DNA from: an uncultured Marinoscillum sp. | Lineage (GTDB): Bacteria > Bacteroidota > Bacteroidia > Cytophagales > MED-G16 | Direction: 5' to 3' | Assembly (NCBI GenBank): GCA_902628365.1 | Contig: CACOMW010000001.1 | Location: forward strand, 1-64,000 | DNA length: 64,000 bases | Part shown: positions 36,517 through 44,806 of the stretch, piece by piece | How the letters are laid out: every line of letters starts with the position of its first letter | How positions within the stretch are numbered: position 1 is the stretch's first letter | Translations under genes and position numbers: made by a program | The notes under the pieces: model-generated | The model's database searches: none | What the model saw: only the letters and a program-made list of their open reading frames with translations | What the model was told of the DNA's origin: nothing

Positions 36517-38712
36517 ATGGAAACTAAAAATATTAGCGAAGAACTTGATAAAAAACTTATTCTGCGTGATTACAGAAAATTACTTAGGTATTCTCAATCT
36601 GTAATTAGTAAGCATGACTTAGTTCTTATTAAAAAAGCTTTTAAGATTTCTTTAGAAGCTCATAAAGATATGAGAAGAAAATCTGGAGAACCATATATCC
36701 TTCATCCTTTAGCTGTAGCTCAAATCTGTGTTAAAGAATTAGGTTTAGACTCCAAATCAATAATTTGTGCATTATTACATGATGTAGTAGAAGATACTGA
36801 TATAACTCTAAATTATTTAGAAAAAGAATTTGGAAAACCAGTATCTAAGATTTGTGATGGATTAACTAAAATTTCCGGGTTCTTCAGTCCTGAAATCTCT
36901 AAACAAGCTGAAAATTTTAAAAAAATGATTCTTACAATTTCAGATGACTTAAGAGTCATTTTAATAAAATTAGCTGATAGACTTCATAATATGAGGACAT
37001 TGGATAGTATGAATAGAAAGTCTCAAATCAAAATTGCCTCAGAAAGCATATATATTTATGCCCCTTTAGCTCATAGATTAGGCATTTTTTCAATTAAGAC
37101 TGAATTAGAAGATTTATATTTAAAATATACTAATTACAAAGATTATATTTCGATTGTAAAAAAACTTAGTTCTTCTAAAGAAAAAAGAGATAAATTCATA
37201 AAATCATTTATTAGACCAATTAAAAGAAAGACAAAAGATTTAAATAATAAAATTAAAATTTTTGGACGTCCTAAATCAATTTTTTCGATTTATAATAAAA
37301 TGAAAAAACAAGACATTACCTTCGAGGAAGTTTATGATTTATTTGCAATTAGAATTATTTTAGATTCAACATTAGTTGAAGAAAAATCTATTTGTTGGAG
37401 AATTTATTCAATTGTAACTGATTGTTATCAACCAAATCCTGATAGATTAAAAGATTGGGTATCAACTCCTAAAAGTAATGGATATGAGTCTCTTCATACT
37501 ACAGTAATGAGTAATTCTGGACAGTGGGTTGAAGTTCAAATTAGAACTAAAAGAATGGATGATATTGCAGAAAAAGGTTTTGCAGCACACTGGAAATATA
37601 AAGAAAATTCGAAAAGTGATAATAAATTAGATAAATGGATTAATAATGTTAGAGAATTCTTAGATCAAAATGATTCTAGTGCATTAGAGCTACTTGATGA
37701 TTTTAAAAGTGAACTCTATAATGATGAGGTATTTGTATTTACTCCAAAGGGAGATTTGATAACTCTTCCTTTTGATTCTACTGTTTTAGATTTTGCATTT
37801 GCAATTCATTCTGAAATAGGGCTTAAGTGTATAGGGGGAAAAATTAATCAAAAATTAGTTCCATTAAATCATATTGTGAAAAATGGTGATCAAATTAATA
37901 TTTTAACTTCTAAAAATCAAAAACCATCTGAAGATTGGTTAAATATTGTTGTAAGTTCAAAATCAAAATCAGCTATCAAGCAAAGTTTTAGTAAAGGCAA
38001 AACAAACCACTTCTCAATTGGTAAAGAAATATTAAAGAGAAAATTGAATAATTTAAAAATTGATTTTGAAAAAAATATTTCTCCGATTGCCAATTATTTT
38101 GGATATAAAAATGTTGTTGACTTTTATTTTGATATAGGTAAAGATAAAATTGATTTAAAGATTTTAAAAAATTACAAAGAATCAATTGATTTAGAAAAGA
38201 AAAAAATAAAATCAAAGTCTAATACCAAGCCAAAGAAAATTTCAAAAAAATTCAGTAAAGATAATTACATTGTATTAGATGATAGAGTTGGTTTAATGGA
38301 TTATAAATTTTCTGACTGTTGTAATCCAATACCTGGCGATGATGTTTTTGGTTTTATAACAATTAATGATGGTGTTAAAATTCATAGAACAAATTGTAAA
38401 AATTCACCTGAATTATTATCAAAATATGCTTATAGAATTTTAAAAGCAAAATGGTATTCAAAAAATGAAATTTCTTTTTTAAGTTCGCTAAAAATTAAAG
38501 GAACTGATAGAGTTGGAATTATTGATGATATTTCTAAAATTATTTCATCTGAGCTAAAAGTAAATATGAAATCAATATCAATAAATTCTAATAGTGGTGT
38601 ATTTGAAGGTAAAATACAATTATATGTAAATAACACTTCACATCTTTTAAGATTAATAAAAAAACTTGAAAAGATTAGAAATGTAATTAAAGTATCTAGA
38701 TTTGAGGAATAG
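36517..38712 (+). CDS. rel: Bifunctional (p)ppGpp synthetase/hydrolase, Rel type
   Basis: The stringent response enzyme, 731 residues. The HD hydrolase is intact (HPLAVAQI, ALLHDVVEDTD at about residues 86-94). The synthetase domain has GRPKSIFSIYNKM and the RLKD form of the RxKD motif next to STPKSNGYESLHTTV, which marks bifunctional Rel/SpoT rather than RelA. TGS (FTPKGDLITLPFDSTVLDFAFAIH), a zinc-finger-like CCNPIPGDDV region and a C-terminal ACT domain follow. It heads the rel-fur-purA group, an order I recognise from other Bacteroidota. Confidence 0.96.
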   Translation: METKNISEELDKKLILRDYRKLLRYSQSVISKHDLVLIKKAFKISLEAHKDMRRKSGEPYILHPLAVAQICVKELGLDSKSIICALLHDVVEDTDITLNYLEKEFGKPVSKICDGLTKISGFFSPEISKQAENFKKMILTISDDLRVILIKLADRLHNMRTLDSMNRKSQIKIASESIYIYAPLAHRLGIFSIKTELEDLYLKYTNYKDYISIVKKLSSSKEKRDKFIKSFIRPIKRKTKDLNNKIKIFGRPKSIFSIYNKMKKQDITFEEVYDLFAIRIILDSTLVEEKSICWRIYSIVTDCYQPNPDRLKDWVSTPKSNGYESLHTTVMSNSGQWVEVQIRTKRMDDIAEKGFAAHWKYKENSKSDNKLDKWINNVREFLDQNDSSALELLDDFKSELYNDEVFVFTPKGDLITLPFDSTVLDFAFAIHSEIGLKCIGGKINQKLVPLNHIVKNGDQINILTSKNQKPSEDWLNIVVSSKSKSAIKQSFSKGKTNHFSIGKEILKRKLNNLKIDFEKNISPIANYFGYKNVVDFYFDIGKDKIDLKILKNYKESIDLEKKKIKSKSNTKPKKISKKFSKDNYIVLDDRVGLMDYKFSDCCNPIPGDDVFGFITINDGVKIHRTNCKNSPELLSKYAYRILKAKWYSKNEISFLSSLKIKGTDRVGIIDDISKIISSELKVNMKSISINSNSGVFEGKIQLYVNNTSHLLRLIKKLEKIRNVIKVSRFEE

Positions 38713-38734
38713 AAATTTTTTAATCAACTAAGTA

Positions 38735-39178
38735 ATGAGCAACAATAAAGTAATGGATCAAATAAAAAAAATTCTTGATAATCATCTAGAATTAAAAAAA
38801 CAAAGGAAAACTCCAGAAAGGTATGCTATTTTAGAAGAGATATATAATTTTAATCATCACTTTGATGCTGATGAATTATATAATAAAATGAAAAAAAGTA
38901 AATTTAGTGTTAGTAGAGCTACAATTTATAATACACTTGACTTACTTGTAGAATTAGATCTTGTAACTAAACATATATTTAAAAATAATACTTTTAAATA
39001 TGAAAAATCTTTTGGTTACAGACAGCATGATCATTTGATTTTAGATAGTGATGAGATATTAGAGTTTTGTGATCCAAGAATACAACTAATAAAAAATTCT
39101 ATCGAAAAAATTTATGACGTAGAGATAGAAAGTCATTCTCTATATTTTTTTGGTAAGAAAAAGAAAAAATTAAAATAA
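38735..39178 (+). CDS. Fur-family transcriptional regulator
   Basis: A 147-residue Fur-type regulator. The N-terminal winged helix includes KQRKTPERYAILEEIYNFNHHFDADELYNKMKK and VSRATIYNTLDLLVELDLV. The dimer domain keeps HDHLILDSDEILEFCD. The C-terminal CxxC structural zinc site of classical Fur is absent and only one Cys is visible, so it may be a PerR-, Zur- or Fur-like variant. The end is very Lys-rich (FFGKKKKKLK). The purA start overlaps its stop by 1 base. Confidence 0.87.
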   Translation: MSNNKVMDQIKKILDNHLELKKQRKTPERYAILEEIYNFNHHFDADELYNKMKKSKFSVSRATIYNTLDLLVELDLVTKHIFKNNTFKYEKSFGYRQHDHLILDSDEILEFCDPRIQLIKNSIEKIYDVEIESHSLYFFGKKKKKLK

Positions 39179-40443
39179 TGTCATTAGATGTTTTACTTGG
39201 GCTTCAGTGGGGAGATGAAGGAAAAGGAAAAGTTGTTGACTATCTTTCTAAACAGTATGATTTGGTTGCAAGATTTCAAGGGGGGCCCAATGCTGGTCAT
39301 ACTCTTGAATTTGATAATAAAAAACATGTTCTTCATCAAATTCCATCAGGTATATTTAGTAATAATTCATTGAATATTATTGGAAATGGTGTTGTACTTG
39401 ATCCTGTAATTTTTAAAAATGAGATAGAAAAAATAGAATTAAAATTTGGATTGACATTATTTGATAATCTTTTTATTTCTAATAAAGTTCAACTTATAAC
39501 TCCATCTCATAGATTTATTGATAAAATTTTAGAAAAAGAAAAAGGAGATAAAAAAATTGGTTCTACATTGAGAGGTATTGGTCCAACATATCAAGATAAG
39601 ATAGGCAGACATGGATTAAGGGTAGGTGATATTAAATATGATAATTTTAAGAATAAATATGAAAGACAGAAAGAAATGCATTCATATTTATTTAAAGACA
39701 TTAATTTAGAAGAATTTAATTCTGAAGAAAAGCAATTTTTTGATTCAATAAATTTTTTAAAAAAATTTAATTTAACAGACACGGAATACTTAATTAATAA
39801 AAATTTAAATAAAGGAAAAAGCGTTTTAGCTGAAGGTGCTCAAGGTACATTATTGGATATTGATTTTGGTAGTTATCCTTTTGTTACTTCTTCAAATACA
39901 ACTACTGCAGGGGCTTGTATAGGATTAGGTGTTTCTCCAAAAAAAGTAGAAAAAGTTTATGGTGTATTTAAGGCATATTGTACAAGAGTAGGAAAAGGAC
40001 CTTTTCCTACTGAACTATTTGATAAAGAAGGTGAGAAAATTGCTAAAAAAGGAAATGAGTTTGGTTCAACTACTGGAAGAGCAAGAAGGTGTGGTTGGTT
40101 AGATCTATTAGCACTTAAGTATGCAGTTATGTTAAATGGAGTTACAGAATTATTCATGATGAAAGCAGATGTTTTATCTGGATTTGATAAAGTTTTTTTA
40201 TGTACCAAATATTTATTTGAAGGAAAAGAAATTGATTATTTTCCATCTACTATTGGTGATTCTACTATTGAACCTATTTATGAATCATTTGATGGTTGGA
40301 AAAATGATATATCAGAATGTAAAGAAAAATCTGATTTTCCTATAGAATTAATTAATTATATTAAGTTTATAGAAAATAATCTAAAAATACCTATTAAGTT
40401 AGTTTCTGTTGGTCCAGATAGGAATCAAACTGTATTAGTATAG
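39178..40443 (+). CDS. purA: Adenylosuccinate synthetase
   Basis: GTP-dependent conversion of IMP and aspartate to adenylosuccinate. It has 421 residues. LGLQWGDEGKGKVVDYL holds the catalytic Asp and the GTP loop. NAGHT, GSTLRGIGPTYQDK, EGAQGTLLDIDFGSYPFVTSS, STTGRARRCGWLD and the C-terminal SVGPDRNQT are all present. purB, the next step, lies about 9 kb downstream on the other strand. Confidence 0.97.
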   Translation: MSLDVLLGLQWGDEGKGKVVDYLSKQYDLVARFQGGPNAGHTLEFDNKKHVLHQIPSGIFSNNSLNIIGNGVVLDPVIFKNEIEKIELKFGLTLFDNLFISNKVQLITPSHRFIDKILEKEKGDKKIGSTLRGIGPTYQDKIGRHGLRVGDIKYDNFKNKYERQKEMHSYLFKDINLEEFNSEEKQFFDSINFLKKFNLTDTEYLINKNLNKGKSVLAEGAQGTLLDIDFGSYPFVTSSNTTTAGACIGLGVSPKKVEKVYGVFKAYCTRVGKGPFPTELFDKEGEKIAKKGNEFGSTTGRARRCGWLDLLALKYAVMLNGVTELFMMKADVLSGFDKVFLCTKYLFEGKEIDYFPSTIGDSTIEPIYESFDGWKNDISECKEKSDFPIELINYIKFIENNLKIPIKLVSVGPDRNQTVLV

Positions 40444-40473
40444 TCAAATAGAATATAACTACATTTTTTTTAT

Positions 40474-40481
40474 TATCTTTG
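40474..40481 (+). promoter_or_regulatory. -7 promoter box of the nine-residue-repeat gene
   Basis: TATCTTTG is a perfect TAnnTTTG match 113 bases before the ATG. Transcription would start near 40488, a few bases before the leader hairpin. No good -33 TTG is visible about 20 bases upstream, so the box is supported by itself and by the gene's position after purA. Confidence 0.55.
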
Positions 40482-40493
40482 CCTACGTTTTTT

Positions 40494-40551
40494 AAATTAT
40501 TTTATAATCGAACTATGACTTTATTCATATAACTCCATTATAAAATAATTT
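40494..40551 (+). promoter_or_regulatory. Perfect 15-bp stem-loop in the leader of the repeat-protein gene
   Basis: AAATTATTTTATAAT (40494-40508) and its exact reverse complement (40537-40551) enclose a 28-base loop. It would form close to the 5' end of the transcript, 43 bases before the ATG. Such 5' hairpins can protect an mRNA from decay. The T-rich bases after it mean it could also act as a terminator for purA. Confidence 0.6.
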
Positions 40552-40594
40552 TTTAAATTTTTTACAATTTAATTAATTATAAATTTTAAATATT

Positions 40595-41644
40595 ATGAAA
40601 AAAGTACATGATAAATTAAATATTTTGATTGTTTGTACTGTAGTAGCAATTGCTGCTGTAGGTTATCTTCTTATTCAGACTGGTACTATTGATCCGTCAA
40701 TGGGTGCTGGTTCAGGTATTACTAGTATTAAGAAAGCTGAGAAGTATTCTGAGAAAAATACTATTGCTGTTGAATTAGAAGGTGAGGAGATTCAGGAAGT
40801 TTTACAAAATGAAGACTTCATGAAAATGATTGCAACTCCTGAATTTGCTAAACTTGTTGAGAGTGATGAGTTTTTAAAGGTCCTTGATGATCCTGTATTC
40901 AGTATTGTTGCTGATGTTATGGGAAATGATGATTTGATGACCTCAAATGAGCAAGAACCATATACAACAAGAGACGGTAAGTCTGGAGGAGGTTCTGGAG
41001 GAGGTATTGGCGAAGATGATTTAAGACAAGGAACTTCTAGTTTATCTAATTTTAATCAAGATGGTGGAGCTGGAAGATCAATATCTTCAAGTGGTGGAAG
41101 AGAATTAGGTGACAATAGTAATAAAACTTCAGATAGTAGGGGTACTCCTGGTAAGATGTTAATGAAACTAGGAGAATTTCAAAAGTTTATGAAAGGTGCT
41201 GAATTACAAAAGTTTATGAAAGGAGCAGAATTTCAAAAGTTTATGAAGAGTGGTGCAGATTTTCAAAAATTTGCTAAAGATGCTGCTTTTCAGAAGTTTA
41301 TGAAAGGTGCTGAATTTCAGAAGTTTATGAAGGGAGCTGAATTTCAGAAGTTTATGAAAGATGCTCAACTTCAGAAGTTTATGAAAGGTGCTGATCTTCA
41401 GAAATTTGCTAAGGGAGCTGATCTTCAGAAGTTTGCTAAAGGAGCTGATTTTGCTAAATTTGCTAAAAATGGAGACTTTATGAAGTTCATGAAAGGTGCT
41501 GATTTTCAAAAATTTATGAAAAGTGGTGCTTATTCTAAATTTGCAAAAGGTTCATCTTTTCAGAAGTTTATGAAAGGAGCAGAATTTCAGAAGTTTATGA
41601 AAGGAGCTGAATTTCAAAAATTTGCTAAAGGTGCTGTAAATTAG
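40595..41644 (+). CDS. Membrane-anchored protein with 17 tandem nine-residue F/K-rich repeats, unknown family
   Basis: I do not recognise this 349-residue protein. Residues 1-9 are basic, and about 10-29 (ILIVCTVVAIAAVGYLLIQ) form one membrane span, which places the rest in the periplasm by the positive-inside rule. Residues 63-107 hold five degenerate acidic units (GEEIQEVLQ, NEDFMKMIA, TPEFAKLVE, SDEFLKVLD, DPVFSIVAD). Residues 108-191 are a Gly/Ser/Asp-rich linker. Residues 192-345 are 17 units of consensus GAEFQKFMK, only one of them with an extra residue. The protein ends GAVN. Each unit puts two Phe and a Met or Ala against two Lys. The gene stands alone, with its own -7 box, leader hairpin and terminator. 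A structural, adhesive or membrane-active role is speculative. Confidence 0.85.
   Translation: MKKVHDKLNILIVCTVVAIAAVGYLLIQTGTIDPSMGAGSGITSIKKAEKYSEKNTIAVELEGEEIQEVLQNEDFMKMIATPEFAKLVESDEFLKVLDDPVFSIVADVMGNDDLMTSNEQEPYTTRDGKSGGGSGGGIGEDDLRQGTSSLSNFNQDGGAGRSISSSGGRELGDNSNKTSDSRGTPGKMLMKLGEFQKFMKGAELQKFMKGAEFQKFMKSGADFQKFAKDAAFQKFMKGAEFQKFMKGAEFQKFMKDAQLQKFMKGADLQKFAKGADLQKFAKGADFAKFAKNGDFMKFMKGADFQKFMKSGAYSKFAKGSSFQKFMKGAEFQKFMKGAEFQKFAKGAVN
40781..40915 (+). repeat. Five degenerate acidic nine-residue units in the same gene
   Basis: Residues 63-107 divide without gaps into five nine-residue units with the pattern xxE-[FI]-x-x-[VLMI]-[LIV]-x. This is the same register as the C-terminal GAEFQKFMK units (GEEIQEVLQ keeps G1, E3 and Q5). 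These copies are acidic and diverged, whereas the later copies are basic and nearly uniform. Confidence 0.6.
41168..41629 (+). repeat. Seventeen tandem 27-bp coding repeats
   Basis: The unit encodes GAEFQKFMK with limited changes (GAD, DAA, SGAD, NGD; FAK for FMK; L for F). The DNA copies are similar but not identical, for example TTTCAGAAGTTTATGAAAGG and TTTCAAAAATTTGCTAAAGG. All but one copy are exactly 27 bp; the fourth is 30 bp. Frame is kept throughout. Confidence 0.93.
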
Positions 41645-41668
41645 TATTTACATTAATTTACATCTTAT

Positions 41669-41707
41669 AAAAAAGGAGAAAACATTAATTTTTCTCCTTT
41701 TTTTTTT
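41669..41707 (+). terminator. Intrinsic terminator of the repeat-protein gene
   Basis: An AAAAGGAGAAAA arm pairs with TTTTTCTCCTTTT across a short CATTAA loop and runs into a long T tract. It is the clearest intrinsic terminator in the window. It separates the repeat gene from the metalloprotease gene, whose ATG lies 23 bases further on. Confidence 0.85.
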
Positions 41708-41730
41708 ATCTTAAACAAAAAAATTATCTA

Positions 41731-44700
41731 ATGAAAAAATTATCCATTCTATTATCGTTTATTTTCTTTTTTTATTTTAATAGTTCTTTTTCTCAAATGG
41801 ATAAATTAGAAATAGAAAATTTTGATATTGTTTCTATGGGAATTGGTGAAGCATTTGTTTTACCTCATGCAGCAAGATGTGCTCATAGTGCTCTTAATTT
41901 TCATAAAAAGTTATTTGACTACGAACCAAGAGATAAAATTCATGTTATGATTCAAGATTTTGGAGATTATGGAAATGGAGGAGCAACCTCAATTCCTAAT
42001 AACATGGTTTCAACTTGTATTTCACCAATGAATTATTCTTTTGAGTCAAGTATAGCTGGCGAAAGAGTATTTGCTATCATGAATCACGAACTTGTACATA
42101 TAGTTGCGCTAGATAATTATTCAAAAACAGATGTTTTTTATAGAAAACTTTTTGCTGGAAAAGTTAGAAATACAAACGACCATCCTGTTTCTATGTTTTA
42201 TAGCTATCTCACTAATCCAAGATATTATTCTCCTAGATGGTTCCATGAAGGTATTGCTGTATTTATTGAAACTTGGATGGATGGTGGAAAGGGAAATGCT
42301 TTAGGTAGTTATGATGAAATGTTTTTTAGAACTAGAACACTTGAAAACTCTAGGATTTATTCAGCTCAAGGATTGGAATCAGAAGGTACTTCTGCAGATT
42401 TTATGTCTAAAGCTAATTCATACTACTATGGAACAAGATTTATGAGTTATGTAGCTCACCAATATGGACCTACTAATTTAATTGAATGGATAAAAAGAAA
42501 AGATCAAAGCAAACGTGGGTTTGCATCCAATTTTAAAAACGTATTTGGTTTATCAATTAGTAAAGCTTGGGATACTTGGATTGATTTTGAACGTTCCTTT
42601 CAGGATGAAAATATTAATAGACTTAAAAAATTTCCTGTTACTCAATATGAACCTATTACTGAAAAAGTATTAGGTGGTGTTTCTCATGCATTTCATGATA
42701 AAAAAAGAAATAAAATTTATGTTGCAGTTAATTATCCTGGCAAAGTTCCTCATATTGCTAGTATTGATTTAGAAACAGGTGAGATTGATAGACTTAAAGA
42801 TGTAAAGGGACCAGCTTTATTTAATGTTGCTTCACTTACCTACGATGAAAAAAATGATCTTCTTATATATTCAACTGATAACAATGCAAATAGAGATTTA
42901 AATAGTTACAATTTAAAAACTGGTGAAACAAAATTGTTACAAAAAAATGAACATATTGGTGATTTAGCTTTTAATAAAAAAGATGAATCTTTATGGGGTA
43001 TTAGACACCTAAATGGTTACAATACAATCGTTAAGATACCAAAATATAATTCTGAGTCTCCAAATGATTATTATACAAATTGGAATCAAAAATATACATT
43101 ACCATTTGGTCATGATATTTTTGATATAGATATTTCACCTGATGGTAAAAGTTTAAGTGCAGCAGTTGCTGATTACTTTGGCAATCAATACCTTCATATA
43201 TATGATATTGAATCTTTTGATAAAGGAGGTAAAGAAGATATAGTTTATAAGGAGGTTTTTAATTTTGATGTTTCTTCACCTCAAAGTTTTCGATATACCG
43301 AAGATGGTAATTATCTTTTTGGTTCTTCTTATTATACAGGTGTGAGTAATATATGGAGAGTAGATGCAAATACTTATCAAGCAGATGATATAGATTTAAT
43401 TTCTAATGCAGTTACAGGGTATTTTCGACCTATTCAAATAGATAAAGATAGAATTTTTGCTTTTAGATATACTAGTGATGGTTTTCTTCCTGTTTACATA
43501 CCTAATAATACTGTTCTAGAAATTGAAACCATTAAATATTTAGGAAATGAAACTATCAAAAAACATCCAGAACTTAAAGAATGGAGGAATGAATTGCCTA
43601 CTCCTCAGACAGTCAATTTAGATGAAATAACTATTGAAAAAAACGGTGTTTATCTTCCTAGAAAGGAAATGAAATTAAATTATGCTTACCCAATAGTGGT
43701 AGGTTATAAAGATAATATCGGTATAGGTTACAAATTCAATTTTGAAGATCCTTTTAGCTTTAGATCATTTGATCTGTCATTTTCTTTTACGCCAAAACAA
43801 TGGAAAAATCAACTAAGTGATGGAAATGCAACAATTGATAATGACGAACAATTTCATGGTTCTTTAAATTTTTCTACAAGTAAAATTGGTGGCTTTTTAT
43901 CTGGGAGTTATGATTTCTTTGCACATTATAACAAAGACAATTTTTATGATTTATTTGGCCCCACCAAAAGATCAAGAAAAGGATTATTATTTGGTTTTAA
44001 TAATAAAAAGTCTCTGATATGGGATAATCCAAAAAACTTAGATTTAACCACTGGTTTTAGAGGTTTTTATGGTTTAGATCAATCGCCAGATTTTCAGCAA
44101 ATTGATAATTTTGATAAAGATTATGATACAAATCTATTCTATGATATTTTTTCCTCATTAACTTATAGAAATATTAGAAGATCTGTAGGTGCAGTAGATG
44201 GAGAAAAAGGGGTTAATATGTCATTAAATGCTTCATCTTCAGTTTCTGAAGGAAATTTTTATCCAACCTTTACTGGAAATTTTGATTTTGGTATACAGCT
44301 ACCAGTTAATCATACTTCTCTTTGGTTTAGAACTTCCTCAGGAAATTCATTTAGCAAAAAAGTAAATCCATTTACTAGATTTGGATTTGCAGCGTTTGGT
44401 AATAATTATATAGACTATTTATCTTCAAAAAGATATAGGGGTACTTATTCTTTTCCTGGGGTAAGCTTTGATTCAGGTAGAAATATTATTGCAAAAAACT
44501 TTTTTAAAACTACAGCTGAATTGTTGCTTCCTCCATTAAGATATAGAAAAGTAGGGTTCTTTAACTTTTTTGCATCATGGTCTCATCCAACAATTTTTGC
44601 AAGTTTTCTTACTGCAAAAGATATTAATATCTCTGGTAATGATGTTAATCAGAACTTTTATAATATAGGATTTCAATTGGATACAAGACTTGTAATGTTT

Positions 44701-44802
44701 TCTCATCTAGCAGCAACTTTATCGGTAGGTTGGGCAAAAGCATATGATTTGGATGATAGTAGCTTGGCTTATGATGAATGGATGGTTTCTTTAAAATTTT
44801 AG
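41731..44802 (+). CDS. Secreted gluzincin-like metallopeptidase with propeller-like region and outer-membrane barrel
   Basis: A 1023-residue protein with a signal peptide ending NSSFSQ. Residues 30-290 look like an MA-clan zinc peptidase: NHELVHIV gives HExxH at 119-123, and WFHEGIAVFIE supplies the third ligand, probably E173. Residues of about 310-620 show repeated strand units like a TolB/WD40-type propeller (FDIDISPDGKSLSAAVAD, SFRYTEDGNYLFGSS). From about 670 the sequence is barrel-like and ends in an aromatic residue (WMVSLKF), as outer-membrane proteins do. All three zinc ligands are present, so activity is plausible. The substrate is unknown. The PrsW gene follows after 4 bases. Confidence 0.8.
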   Translation: MKKLSILLSFIFFFYFNSSFSQMDKLEIENFDIVSMGIGEAFVLPHAARCAHSALNFHKKLFDYEPRDKIHVMIQDFGDYGNGGATSIPNNMVSTCISPMNYSFESSIAGERVFAIMNHELVHIVALDNYSKTDVFYRKLFAGKVRNTNDHPVSMFYSYLTNPRYYSPRWFHEGIAVFIETWMDGGKGNALGSYDEMFFRTRTLENSRIYSAQGLESEGTSADFMSKANSYYYGTRFMSYVAHQYGPTNLIEWIKRKDQSKRGFASNFKNVFGLSISKAWDTWIDFERSFQDENINRLKKFPVTQYEPITEKVLGGVSHAFHDKKRNKIYVAVNYPGKVPHIASIDLETGEIDRLKDVKGPALFNVASLTYDEKNDLLIYSTDNNANRDLNSYNLKTGETKLLQKNEHIGDLAFNKKDESLWGIRHLNGYNTIVKIPKYNSESPNDYYTNWNQKYTLPFGHDIFDIDISPDGKSLSAAVADYFGNQYLHIYDIESFDKGGKEDIVYKEVFNFDVSSPQSFRYTEDGNYLFGSSYYTGVSNIWRVDANTYQADDIDLISNAVTGYFRPIQIDKDRIFAFRYTSDGFLPVYIPNNTVLEIETIKYLGNETIKKHPELKEWRNELPTPQTVNLDEITIEKNGVYLPRKEMKLNYAYPIVVGYKDNIGIGYKFNFEDPFSFRSFDLSFSFTPKQWKNQLSDGNATIDNDEQFHGSLNFSTSKIGGFLSGSYDFFAHYNKDNFYDLFGPTKRSRKGLLFGFNNKKSLIWDNPKNLDLTTGFRGFYGLDQSPDFQQIDNFDKDYDTNLFYDIFSSLTYRNIRRSVGAVDGEKGVNMSLNASSSVSEGNFYPTFTGNFDFGIQLPVNHTSLWFRTSSGNSFSKKVNPFTRFGFAAFGNNYIDYLSSKRYRGTYSFPGVSFDSGRNIIAKNFFKTTAELLLPPLRYRKVGFFNFFASWSHPTIFASFLTAKDINISGNDVNQNFYNIGFQLDTRLVMFSHLAATLSVGWAKAYDLDDSSLAYDEWMVSLKF

Positions 44803-44806
44803 ATGA

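Noticed and set aside
41204-41509. Antisense ORF of 101 residues across the repeat array
   Set aside because: It is the mirror of the 27-bp repeat, open only because the repeat lacks stop codons on that strand; no start context or homology.
41168-41629. CRISPR-like array
   Set aside because: The units are contiguous, without unique spacers, and stay in frame in a long CDS.
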